Assembly (NCBI GenBank): GCA_022794215.1
Contig: JAAWEH010000005.1
Coordinates: forward strand, 1 to 51,372
Direction: 5' to 3'
Source of the DNA: Oscillospiraceae bacterium
GTDB taxonomy: Bacteria > Bacillota > Clostridia > Oscillospirales > Oscillospiraceae
DNA: 51,372 nt
The notes under the pieces: model-generated
What the model saw: only the letters and a program-made list of their open reading frames with translations
Database searches by the model: none
What the model was told of the DNA's origin: nothing
Made by a program: the position numbers and the translations under genes
Shown here: one piece after another, positions 1 to 7,320 of the stretch
Numbering within the stretch: the first letter of the stretch is position 1
How the letters are laid out: each line of letters begins with the position of its first letter

Positions 1-51
1 CTTTTAGGTCGAGGTACGCTCTTCTGGCGGTGCCGGGAAGGCTGGGAGCTG

Positions 52-177
52 TTCTTTTCAAGATTCAGAGCCACTTGGCGGCTTTGCCGCTTAGTGGCTC
101 TTATGCTTTAGTAAAAGAATAGTCCTTCGCACCCACGCAACGTATAGCTTTAATCGCAACCACCAAACAAACGGTAC
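52..177 (+). repeat. Dispersed structured repeat, copy A
   Basis: This stretch aligns over about 125 bases with the reverse complement of 30604-30722. Both copies begin with TTCTTTTCA-GATTCAGAGCC, share the hairpin core GGCGGCTTTGCCGC, and end with CCAAACAAACGGTA. Two hairpins are visible. The first is AGAGCCAC...GTGGCTCT (copy B has AGAGCCC...GGGCTCT). The second is CTTT-AGTA-AAAG (copy B has CCTT-CGGA-AAGG). Paired positions change together in both hairpins, so folding appears to be conserved. No transposase is present. Its right edge lies next to the point where a flavin-reductase-like reading frame breaks off. I do not recognise the family. Confidence 0.75.
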
Positions 178-188
178 AACTTACCGAA

Positions 189-341
189 TCAGCGAATGAA
201 ATATATCCAGATGGCTTGATTGCCTACCCGGACAAGGTGGGCGTCAATACCCTCCTGGTGAAGAACGGTTTCCATCTCGTGAAGGGCGATGGAGGTGTTG
301 CGGTTTTTGCGGGGGCTGCCGTTTAGGATTCGGATAAGGAT
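189..341 (-). pseudogene. Truncated NAD(P)H-dependent FMN reductase (flavodoxin-fold) fragment
   Basis: Reading the minus strand directly after the stop codon of the aldo/keto reductase gives ILNGSPRKNRNTSIALHEME, followed by VLHQEGIDAHLVRVGNQAI and then WIYFIR and a stop. The first part is the FMN-phosphate loop and first helix typical of iron-sulfur flavoprotein/NADPH-FMN reductase family members, which run to about 180-200 residues. No in-frame start codon exists between the upstream stop and the motif, and the similarity ends near position 210, beside the repeat. The gene is therefore broken at both ends. Its intact ancestor was probably co-transcribed with the Fe-S aldo/keto reductase, a common partnership of redox enzymes (inference). 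Confidence 0.7.
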
Positions 342-1466
342 TTACTGCTCAAGGGCGGCGGCGCAGTCCTTCAGGTGCCGGATGATGGGAAGGTGCTGGG
401 GGCAGGCGGCCTCGCATTGGCCGCAGGCGATGCATTGGGAGGCTTTGCCCTTGCCCTTGGTATCGGCGGCGTATTCGGTCTTGGCCCTCTGGGTCTGGCC
501 CCAAATGAGATCCAGGTTTCGATCCTCGAAGATATCGGGGATGGGGATGGACATGGGACAGCCGGCAACACAGTAACGGCAGGCGGTGCAGGGGATGGAG
601 ACCACCTGCTTCAGGGCGTCCTGAGCCCGGAGAATGACGGAGCGCTCCGCGGGGGAGAGGGGGTGGAAGTCCTTCATGTAGGAGAGGTTGTCCTTCATCT
701 GTTCCAGATTGGACATACCGGACAGAACGGTGAGGACGCCCTCCAGGGAGGCGGCAAAACGGATGGCCCAGGAGGGGACAGAGACGCTGGGGTCGGCGGC
801 GGTGAGGATCTGCTGCACAGCGGCGGGAGGTGCGGCCAGGGCACCGCCCTTTACCGGCTCCATGATGACCACGGGCTTGTTGTGCTTGCGGGCGACCTCG
901 TAATTGGCGCGGGAGGCCACGGTGGGATCCTCCCAGTCGGCGTAGTTGATTTGAAGCTGGACAAACTCGGCCTCCGGGTGGTCGGTGAGGATCCGATCCA
1001 GAACCTGGGGACTGTCGTGGAAGGAGAAACCCAGGTGCTTGATGAGGCCCTTGGCCTTCTGCTGGGAGACAAAGTCCCAGAGGCGGTATTCCTCGTAGGT
1101 TCCCAGGCGGCTTTCCTGAAGGGCGTGGAGGAGGTAGTAGTCAAAGTAGCCCGCGCCGGTGCGCTCCAGGCTGGTGGTGAACTGTCCGCGGGCTTCGTCA
1201 GCGGTTTTGGCCACCCGGACGTTGAGCTTGGTGGCCAGGGTGAAGCTGTCGCGGGGGTGCCGCTGAACCAGGGCGGCTGCGGCAGCCCGCTCGGAGTCAC
1301 CGTTGTCGTAAACGTAGGCGGTATCAAAGTAGGTCATGCCGGCGGAGAGGAACAGGTCTACCATCTCCTTGGTCTGTTCCAGGTCGATCTGGCCTGAGGG
1401 GAGCTTGGGAAGGCGCATAAGGCCAAAGCCCAGCTTAGGGGTGTGCTGGCCCAGGTATTGTTCCAT
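342..1466 (-). CDS. Aldo/keto reductase with C-terminal [4Fe-4S] domain
   Basis: This 374-residue protein has an N-terminal AKR TIM barrel with the catalytic tetrad visible as Asp48 (FDTA), Tyr53 (YVYDNG), Lys80 (ATKLN) and His114 (LLHALQ). The C-terminal part carries two ferredoxin-type cysteine clusters, CTACRYCVAGCP and CIACGQCEAACP. This is the layout of the Fe-S AKR family found in anaerobes, where electrons may pass between NAD(P)H and the clusters; the substrate is unknown. The start is supported by GAAAGGAG upstream of ATG. The gene is followed immediately by a truncated flavin reductase, suggesting a former two-gene redox operon. It is probably cytoplasmic. Confidence 0.93.
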   Translation of the reverse strand: MEQYLGQHTPKLGFGLMRLPKLPSGQIDLEQTKEMVDLFLSAGMTYFDTAYVYDNGDSERAAAAALVQRHPRDSFTLATKLNVRVAKTADEARGQFTTSLERTGAGYFDYYLLHALQESRLGTYEEYRLWDFVSQQKAKGLIKHLGFSFHDSPQVLDRILTDHPEAEFVQLQINYADWEDPTVASRANYEVARKHNKPVVIMEPVKGGALAAPPAAVQQILTAADPSVSVPSWAIRFAASLEGVLTVLSGMSNLEQMKDNLSYMKDFHPLSPAERSVILRAQDALKQVVSIPCTACRYCVAGCPMSIPIPDIFEDRNLDLIWGQTQRAKTEYAADTKGKGKASQCIACGQCEAACPQHLPIIRHLKDCAAALEQ

Positions 1467-1632
1467 GGGGATTCTCCTTTCTTATATACGGGGGATGGGG
1501 TCGCAACCGATGAAGGCTTTCCATTTTTCAATGCTGGTGTTGAGGCTCAGTTCCGTGCCGGAGGCAAGGCGATCCGGGCGGGGGAGAGGGGCATTGAAGG
1601 CGTCTGCCTTGGAGGGGGTATGGGCATCCGGC

Positions 1633-2667
1633 TTAAAGGGGGCCATGGGGATCATCGCCCCGGGGCTCTGCGGGACAGCAGAGGATGTCGTTGGCGATGG
1701 GGGTGTAGAAGAGTCGGGAGACCTCCGCGGGATCCTGGGTGAGAGAGAGGGCCCACATGAGCTTGGCCACAACTGCTTCGGTGGTCATGTCGTAAGCCTC
1801 CAGCACGCCCAGGTCGCTTTTCAGGCGGTGGCCCACGTTATAGACGGACAGGTCGCTGCCCTCGTTCTGCACCTGGGTGGTCATGGCCACCAGCTTGCCC
1901 CGGGCGATGGCTTGGCGGATGCGGCGGTAAAACTCGCCCTGGTCGCCGGCGGGGATGCCGCCCACACCGTAGCTTTCGATGATGAGGGCGTCGCTGCTGT
2001 CCAGGAAGAAGGAGAGGTGGTCGGGGGAGACGCCGGGGATCAGCTTGAGAAGGGAGACCCGGTCATTGAGGGCGGTATAGAATTTGGGGTTGGGGGCGCA
2101 GGGGGGGATGAGGTAGGGGACAAGGAGACCGTCCTGAACCACCCCCAGAGTGGGGTAATTGATGCTGGAGAAGGCGCCGAAGCTCTTGGAGTATGTCTTT
2201 CGGGCGCGGGTGCCCAGAATCACCGCACCGGCAAAGACCACACTGACGCCGGGGATGCGGCCGTCACAGGCCACGGTGAAGCTGTCCAGCAGGTTGATCT
2301 TGGAATCGGTGATGTCCATGTGGATGGGCTTTTGGCTGCCGGTGAGGACGATGGGCTTGGGGCTGTTTTGGACGAGATAGCTCAGGGCGGCGGCGGTGTA
2401 GGCCATGGTGTCGGTGCCGTGGCAGATGACGAAGCCGTCGTAGGATGAGTAGTTGTTTTGGATGGCTGCGGCCAGGGAGAGCCAGTGGGCGGGGGTCATG
2501 TTGGTGGAGTCGATGTTGCAGATTTGGAGGCAGTCCACCTGACACAGGGTGCGAAGGGAGGGGACATAGCGGAGGAAATCTTCCCCGCCAAGGCCGGGGG
2601 CCAGACCGGCTTCGGTCATTTCGGAGGCGATGGTGCCGCCGGTGCCCAGCATGAGAATCTGTTTCAT
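1633..2667 (-). CDS. ansA: Type I L-asparaginase
   Basis: Cytoplasmic hydrolysis of L-asparagine to aspartate and ammonia is the expected reaction. The start chosen at 2667 gives 344 residues beginning MKQILMLGTGGTIAS, with AAGGAG upstream; a longer frame to 2748 has no ribosome site. The two asparaginase signatures are present: GTGGTIAS with the nucleophilic Thr12, and HGTDTM (residues 83-88) with the second Thr and Asp, plus DST near residue 53 for substrate binding. Length fits the bacterial type I family. No signal peptide is visible, which argues against the secreted type II enzyme. It is divergently oriented to the phage-like cluster with only 83 bases between the starts. Confidence 0.93.
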   Translation of the reverse strand: MKQILMLGTGGTIASEMTEAGLAPGLGGEDFLRYVPSLRTLCQVDCLQICNIDSTNMTPAHWLSLAAAIQNNYSSYDGFVICHGTDTMAYTAAALSYLVQNSPKPIVLTGSQKPIHMDITDSKINLLDSFTVACDGRIPGVSVVFAGAVILGTRARKTYSKSFGAFSSINYPTLGVVQDGLLVPYLIPPCAPNPKFYTALNDRVSLLKLIPGVSPDHLSFFLDSSDALIIESYGVGGIPAGDQGEFYRRIRQAIARGKLVAMTTQVQNEGSDLSVYNVGHRLKSDLGVLEAYDMTTEAVVAKLMWALSLTQDPAEVSRLFYTPIANDILCCPAEPRGDDPHGPL

Positions 2668-2725
2668 AGAGGCTCCTTTTTTGCGGTTGATGTATCGATC
2701 CGTCCCACTGGAAGGTGGAAAACGA

Positions 2726-2742
2726 CCCCCTTTGAAAGGGGG
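2726..2742 (+). promoter_or_regulatory. Hairpin covering the ribosome site of the first phage-like gene
   Basis: CCCCC and GGGGG flank TTTGAAA, making a short strong hairpin. The GGGGG arm is also the only Shine-Dalgarno-like sequence for the ATG at 2751, eight bases downstream. If it folds in mRNA it would limit initiation. It could equally be a worn terminator. No promoter matching the vegetative consensus was found in this gap for the plus strand. Confidence 0.35.
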
Positions 2743-2750
2743 CGGCACAG

Positions 2751-3041
2751 ATGCTGACCATTATAGAGCTGGAAGCCCGGGAGGATGGACGCCACGGGCT
2801 GCAAAGTCAAAGCCACCGAACCCAGTGCTGGCTGGAGGGCTGGGTGGCGGTGCCACCGGAGCTTCAGCAGGAGGCTTGGGACTGCGGGGGCTACTGTGAG
2901 ATCCAGGTGGACAAGAAGGGGGTTCTCACCGGGCTTACGCCCATATCCCGGCCCGAGCAGCCGGAGCCCGAGCCTACGGTGGAGGAACGGCTTCGGGCCG
3001 ATGTGGATTATTTGGCGGCGCTGCAGGGGGTGAGCTTATGA
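2751..3041 (+). CDS. Small phage protein preceding XkdX (XkdW-like position)
   Basis: A 96-residue acidic protein with a Pro/Glu-rich segment (PEQPEPEP) and a C-terminal helix with the pattern TVEERLRADVDYLAALQG. Small proteins with such tails commonly lie between the tail fibre and XkdX in Gram-positive contractile phages; their role is unclear. Its stop overlaps the XkdX start (ATGA). No tail fibre gene lies upstream; asparaginase is the next gene. Family assignment rests mainly on position and composition. Confidence 0.6.
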   Translation: MLTIIELEAREDGRHGLQSQSHRTQCWLEGWVAVPPELQQEAWDCGGYCEIQVDKKGVLTGLTPISRPEQPEPEPTVEERLRADVDYLAALQGVSL

Positions 3042-3166
3042 GCGTTTTTGAGATGGCGAAAAAGTATTATCCCCGGCTGTGGAGCAAGGAGCGGATCCAG
3101 GCTTTGGCCGCCGCGGGGCGGCTGACAAAGGAGGAGGTCCGGCAGGTGCTGGGGACGGAACAATAA
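3038..3166 (+). CDS. XkdX family phage protein
   Basis: A 42-residue protein starting MSVFEMAKKYYPRLWSKERI, with the helix-turn-helix-like pattern 'YY..LWSKERIQALAAAGRLTKEEVRQVLG' typical of XkdX, a short protein found after tail fibre genes in PBSX-like phages. The start overlaps the preceding stop by four bases. It is short enough to be missed by gene callers. Normal neighbours are tail fibre upstream and holin/endolysin downstream; here the fibre is missing but the lysis genes follow. Confidence 0.85.
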   Translation: MSVFEMAKKYYPRLWSKERIQALAAAGRLTKEEVRQVLGTEQ

Positions 3167-3220
3167 GAAGAACTATATTCAGAATAGTGAATCCGGGGAG
3201 AAAAGTCAAGGGGGAAGTGG

Positions 3221-3910
3221 ATGTCTGCAAAGGAAGCGGTGCTGGAGCTGGCCCGGTCTCAGATCGGGGTGCGGGAAGCGCCCATGGGGAGCAACCGGGT
3301 GAAGTACAACACGGAATATTACGGGATGGAGGTTCAGGGAGAGGAGTATCCCTGGTGCTGCGTGTTCCAGTGGTGGCTGTTTCACCACGGGGGAGCGGGA
3401 GAGCTGTTTTACGGCGGAGGGAAAACGGCCTCCTGCACCGCCCTGCTGCGTTTTTATCAGCGGCGGGGGCAGGAGGTGGAGAAGGAGAGGATCCGGCCGG
3501 GAGATCTGGTGTTTTTTGTCTTTGACGGCGGAAAGAGCGGCGGGATGAACCACGTGGGTATCTGCGAGAAGGCGGAGCCGGGGTATGTGACCACCATCGA
3601 GGGCAATACGGGTACGGATCAGGCCAACGGAGGGACGGTGGCCCGGAAACGGCGGGCACTAAAATATGTGGGCGGGGCGGCCCGCCCGGATTATGGAGAA
3701 GAGGGGGAAGGGGACGGGATGAAGCTATACCGGTATGTGGACGAGATGCCCGACTGGGCCAAGGCCGCGGCGGTGAAGGCCATTCAAAACGGGTATGTGA
3801 AGATGGATGACACCGGGGCCGCGGGCGTGTGGGAGAGCAATCTGCAGACCCTGGTGTGGATGGATCGGGCGGGGCTGTTGGACACGCCGGCCAAAGGGGT
3901 GGAAGGATGA
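3221..3910 (+). CDS. Phage endolysin: CHAP-type amidase/peptidase with C-terminal wall-binding-like domain
   Basis: 229 residues. The N-terminal ~160 residues form a CHAP-like cysteine hydrolase: PWCC (Cys46 probable nucleophile), MNHVGI (His111) and a downstream EGNTG. The last ~60 residues (YRYVDEMPDWAKAAAVKAIQ and onward) form the small helical module seen at the C-terminus of many clostridial endolysins, resembling an SLH-type 'DVPDWA..AV..L...GY' repeat. It would cleave peptidoglycan from inside once the holin opens the membrane. GGGGGAAG precedes the ATG. The stop overlaps the holin start. The 54-base gap upstream is AT-rich but has no convincing promoter. Confidence 0.88.
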   Translation: MSAKEAVLELARSQIGVREAPMGSNRVKYNTEYYGMEVQGEEYPWCCVFQWWLFHHGGAGELFYGGGKTASCTALLRFYQRRGQEVEKERIRPGDLVFFVFDGGKSGGMNHVGICEKAEPGYVTTIEGNTGTDQANGGTVARKRRALKYVGGAARPDYGEEGEGDGMKLYRYVDEMPDWAKAAAVKAIQNGYVKMDDTGAAGVWESNLQTLVWMDRAGLLDTPAKGVEG

Positions 3911-4356
3911 GCGACGCGGTAAAGCTGGTGAAGGCGGCCATAGCTGCCGGGGTCGCCGCCCTTACTGCCCTGTGGGGTTGGTTTGGCTGGCTGGTGGTGG
4001 GCTGGATACTGTGCATGGCCCTAGATGTATTTACGGGAATGGCGGTGGGCGCCAAGGCGGGCAAATGGTCCTCCGCCGTGGCCCGGGAGGGCCTTTGGCA
4101 CAAGGCGGGGTGCGTGGCGGCGGTGGCGGCCTCGGGGATGCTGGACATGGTGGTGGCGCTGCTGCTGGAGGAGCTGCCGAAGGGGGCGCTGCCCTTTGAG
4201 TATACGGTGTTTTTGTGCCCGTTGGCGGTGGTGTGGTATCTGCTGACGGAGGTGGGAAGTGTTGTGGAGAACGCGGGGGCCATGGGCGCGCCGATACCGG
4301 GGTGGCTGCGAAGGGCGGTGGCATCCCTGCGGGACCGGGTGGATGAGAGCCTGTAA
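3907..4356 (+). CDS. Phage holin, TcdE/phi29-type (Phage_holin_4)
   Basis: 149 residues beginning MSDAVKLVKAAIAAG, with about three hydrophobic segments (residues ~10-40, ~60-85, ~95-115) and the family pattern WILCMALDVFTGMAVGAKAG near the first hairpin. Members form pores that release the endolysin, and some also release clostridial toxins. The start at 3907 overlaps the endolysin stop (ATGA). A strong terminator follows, so lysis genes form their own transcription unit with XkdX. Confidence 0.9.
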   Translation: MSDAVKLVKAAIAAGVAALTALWGWFGWLVVGWILCMALDVFTGMAVGAKAGKWSSAVAREGLWHKAGCVAAVAASGMLDMVVALLLEELPKGALPFEYTVFLCPLAVVWYLLTEVGSVVENAGAMGAPIPGWLRRAVASLRDRVDESL

Positions 4357-4364
4357 AAGAAGAG

Positions 4365-4397
4365 AAAGAGGGTGGGGTGGTTCCGCCCTCTTTTTTT
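4365..4397 (+). terminator. Rho-independent terminator after holin
   Basis: AAAGAGGG pairs with CCCTCTTT around a short GG/CC extension and is followed by seven T residues. It separates the XkdX-lysis unit from the packaging and structural genes. Confidence 0.8.
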
Positions 4398-4415
4398 CCG
4401 GGAATGGAGAGATGG

Positions 4416-4760
4416 ATGTATAAAAACAGGCAACGGAGCAGGGCGAAACGGGAGGACAAGAGGGGTGAGGCCATGAGGAAAAAAGGGGTGCGCCGGCAGA
4501 TCGAGGAGCTGGCCCAGAGCCGGGTCAACGACGCGGTGCGGCTGGCCTTTCTCAAGGAAGAGGAGCTGGAAGAGCTGAAGGAGCTGGATTTGTCGGCTCT
4601 GACAGAGTTTAGAAGGAGCGGTACGGGGACGGTGGAGATGAAATTTGTGGATCGGCTCTCCGCACTGCGGTGGCTGGCGGAGAACGAGCGGGATCCCCGG
4701 GCCAAGCGGCTTTATGAGGCCCTGGAGAGAGGGGCGCAGAGGCTGGAGGGGGAGAGCTGA
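4416..4760 (+). CDS. Terminase small subunit-like protein
   Basis: 114 residues from the ATG at 4416 (GGAG upstream); an internal ATG at 4473 also has a GAGGGG site, so the start is uncertain. The protein is highly charged and mostly helical, and ends with the pattern VEMKFVDRLSALRWLAENE, which resembles the C-terminal oligomerisation part of PBSX-type small terminases. Such proteins recognise phage DNA and load the large subunit. No clear N-terminal DNA-binding domain is seen, and the protein is shorter than XtmA (about 265 residues), so specific pac recognition is doubtful. It lies directly before TerL. Confidence 0.7.
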   Translation: MYKNRQRSRAKREDKRGEAMRKKGVRRQIEELAQSRVNDAVRLAFLKEEELEELKELDLSALTEFRRSGTGTVEMKFVDRLSALRWLAENERDPRAKRLYEALERGAQRLEGES

Positions 4761-4761
4761 A

Positions 4762-6015
4762 ATGGAGTTTTCGGCCAAGCAGAGGCTGGTGCTGTCCTGG
4801 TGGTGCGACGCTTCGCCCTATCGGGACAGGGAGGCCATTATCTGCGACGGGGCGGTGCGCAGCGGGAAAACCTTTTGCATGGGGCTGTCCTTTTTCTGCT
4901 GGGCCATGCGGCGGTTTGACGGGGCGGGGTTTGCTTTGTGCGGCAAGTCGGCTTTGTCGGTGCGGCGGAACGTGCTGAGCGGGGTGAGGCCGGTGCTGGA
5001 GCAGCTGGGCTTTCAGTTTCGGGAAAAGCGGGGGCAGAACTTGCTGGAGGCTGCCTTTGAGGGGCGGAAAAACACCTTCTATCTCTTTGGCGGCGGCGAT
5101 GAGGCCGCTGGGGGACGGATCCAGGGAATGACGCTGGCGGGGGCTTTTTTGGATGAGGCGGCGCTGATGCCCCGATCCTTTGTGGAGCAGGCGGTGGCCC
5201 GGTGCTCGGTGGAGGGGGCCAAGGTATGGTTTTCCTGCAACCCGGAGGGGCCGGAGCACTGGTTTTATAAGGAGTGGGTCTGCAGGGCCCGGGAGAGGCG
5301 GGCACTGCGGGTTCGGTTTGCCATGGAGGACAACCCCGGCTTGAGCAAACAGATGCTGGAGAGGTACGCCAGAAATTTTCGGGGGGCCTTTTACCGGCGG
5401 TTTGTGCTGGGGGAATGGGCCGTGGCCGAGGGCAGGGTGTATGACTTTTTCCATGAGGGAATGGTGCGCAGGGTGCCGGATGGGCCCTTTCAGGAATGGC
5501 GCGTCTCCTGTGATTACGGTACGGTGAACCCCATGTCCATGGGACTTTGGGGACGGCGGGGGAGGGTTTGGTACCGGGTGGAGGAATTTTATTACGACTC
5601 CCGGCGGGAGGGACGGCAGAAAACCGACGGGGAGTATGTGGAGGAGCTGGAGCGGCTGGCGGCGGGGCGGCAGGTGAGCCGGGTGATCGTGGATCCGTCG
5701 GCGGCCAGCTTTATGGCGGCCCTTCGGCAGAAGGGATGGCCGGTGGAGGCGGCGGACAATGAGGTGCTGTCTGGGATACGGGTGACGGCGGAGCTGCTGA
5801 AAACGGGCAGGCTGGTCATTTGCAGTCCCTGCCGGGACGCCATACGGGAGTTTTCCCTCTACTGCTGGGACGAAAAGGCCAAGGGGGACCGGGTGGTGAA
5901 ACGGTTTGACCACGCGATGGACGAGATCCGGTACTTTGGGATGAGCCTGGAGAAAGAGGGCAGGTTCATTGGCGGCTTTGGCGTGGAGAGAGGCGGAGAG
6001 GGAACGTGGAGATAA
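4762..6015 (+). CDS. Phage terminase large subunit (PBSX family)
   Basis: 417 residues. The N-terminal ATPase has Walker A DGAVRSGKT (29-37) and Walker B LAGAFLDE (125-132). The C-terminal nuclease shows an RNase H-like set of acidic residues: Asp251 (CDYGTVNP), Asp311 (IVDPSA), and Asp383/Asp387 (RFDHAMDE). All expected catalytic residues are intact, so it should cut and translocate DNA into capsids. The start one base after the TerS stop is preferred over an upstream in-frame extension. It overlaps the possible GTG start of the portal gene. Confidence 0.92.
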   Translation: MEFSAKQRLVLSWWCDASPYRDREAIICDGAVRSGKTFCMGLSFFCWAMRRFDGAGFALCGKSALSVRRNVLSGVRPVLEQLGFQFREKRGQNLLEAAFEGRKNTFYLFGGGDEAAGGRIQGMTLAGAFLDEAALMPRSFVEQAVARCSVEGAKVWFSCNPEGPEHWFYKEWVCRARERRALRVRFAMEDNPGLSKQMLERYARNFRGAFYRRFVLGEWAVAEGRVYDFFHEGMVRRVPDGPFQEWRVSCDYGTVNPMSMGLWGRRGRVWYRVEEFYYDSRREGRQKTDGEYVEELERLAAGRQVSRVIVDPSAASFMAALRQKGWPVEAADNEVLSGIRVTAELLKTGRLVICSPCRDAIREFSLYCWDEKAKGDRVVKRFDHAMDEIRYFGMSLEKEGRFIGGFGVERGGEGTWR

Positions 6016-6044
6016 AAGGCGGAGAGGGACAGGGGGAGGAAGAG

Positions 6045-7196
6045 ATGGGAGCGAAATGGTGGAAGAGAAAAGCGCCGGCCCAGGCGGAGGTGCAGACCAG
6101 AGAGGGGGAAAGGCACCCCTTTGGAATGCTGAACGGGTATGTGCCCCTGAGCGGTGGGGAGCTCCGGTTATATAGGGCCATCCGGGAGGCGCTGCCTATT
6201 GTGGACGCGGCGGTGACAAAGCTGGTGCGGCTGACGGGGGGCTTGAAGGTGGAGGTTCCGGAGGGCCAGGAGGAGCTGGAGGAGTTTTTGCGCACGGTGA
6301 ATGTGGGGCGGGGACAGAGGGGCGTGCAGACCTTTTTGGACAGCTACCTGGATTCCATGCTGGTGTGCGGGCAGGGCGTGGGGGAGATGGTGGTGGACTG
6401 GCAGTCGGGGGAGATCGCCGCGCTGCTGTGCGCTGACCCGGCTCACATTGAGATCAAGGAGGGGGACAGTCCCCTGGACTTTTCCGTGTGTGCCCGCAGA
6501 TGGGACGGGACGGTGGAGGAGCTGCCCCGGCAGGAGCTGATCCTGTTTACCCCCTTTCAGCCGGAGCCGGAGAGCCCCTATGGGGTTTCGCTGCTGCGCT
6601 CCATGCCCTTTTTGACCGGGGTGCTGATGAAGATCTACCAGGCCATCGGGATGAACTGGGAGCGGATGGGTAATGCCCGGTTCGCCGTGGTATATAAGCC
6701 GGGCAGCGGGGACGGACACTGGGCCCGGGAGCGGGGGCAGGAGATTGCCCGGGAGTGGTCGGCGGCTATGCAGGCCGGGAAGAACGGGAGCCTGCGGGAC
6801 TTTGTGGCTGTGGGGGATGTGGACATCAAGGTTATCGGGGCGGACAACCAGGTTTTGGATTCCCAGGTACCGGTGCGGCAGATATTGGAGCAGCTGGTGG
6901 CCAAGACGGGGATACCGCCCTTTTTGCTGGGGCTGAGCTGGTCGGCCACCGAGCGGATGAGCGCCCAGCAGGCGGACATGATGACCAGCGAGATCATGGC
7001 CCTGCGGCGAAACCTGACGCCGGTGGTGGAGCGGATCTGTGAGGTGTGGATGCGCCTGCACGGATACGGGGGAAAGCCCCGGGTGGAATGGGAGGACATC
7101 AATTTGCAGGATTTGGTGGAAGAGGCAAGGGCGGAGCTGTACCACGAGCAGGCGGAGACGATGCGGGAGGAACGGGAAGGGGAAAAGAAGAAGTGA
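6045..7196 (+). CDS. Phage portal protein
   Basis: 383 residues from the ATG at 6045, which has an excellent GGGGGAGGAAGAG ribosome site; a GTG at 6006 would add 13 residues. Features match SPP1/DUF935-like portals: ESPYGVSLLRSM in the middle, a long C-terminal helical stretch (SWSATERMSAQQADMMTSEI) and a charged C-terminus. Portals form the dodecameric ring at the capsid vertex through which DNA is pumped. Position between TerL and protease supports the call. Confidence 0.87.
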   Translation: MGAKWWKRKAPAQAEVQTREGERHPFGMLNGYVPLSGGELRLYRAIREALPIVDAAVTKLVRLTGGLKVEVPEGQEELEEFLRTVNVGRGQRGVQTFLDSYLDSMLVCGQGVGEMVVDWQSGEIAALLCADPAHIEIKEGDSPLDFSVCARRWDGTVEELPRQELILFTPFQPEPESPYGVSLLRSMPFLTGVLMKIYQAIGMNWERMGNARFAVVYKPGSGDGHWARERGQEIAREWSAAMQAGKNGSLRDFVAVGDVDIKVIGADNQVLDSQVPVRQILEQLVAKTGIPPFLLGLSWSATERMSAQQADMMTSEIMALRRNLTPVVERICEVWMRLHGYGGKPRVEWEDINLQDLVEEARAELYHEQAETMREEREGEKKK

Positions 7197-7320
7197 GCCG
7201 ACGGAACCACCCCCGATGGATGGGGCCCTGCAAAGGCGATCCGCCGCCTCTGCAGGGAGGGGCAGCGGAGTGAGCGTTCGGCTTTGGCCGGAGGCGAGGG
7301 ATATGGAAGGGAGAGATAGC

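Noticed and set aside
52-177. A conserved peptide (FA-TQ-IALI-T-KQTV) read through both repeat copies
   Set aside because: In copy A the frame is closed by a stop immediately upstream and has no start; the similarity follows from the nucleotide repeat.
1482-1772. Minus-strand 96-residue frame across the 3' end of asparaginase
   Set aside because: Most of it overlaps the asparaginase gene in another frame, and there is no ribosome site or known motif.
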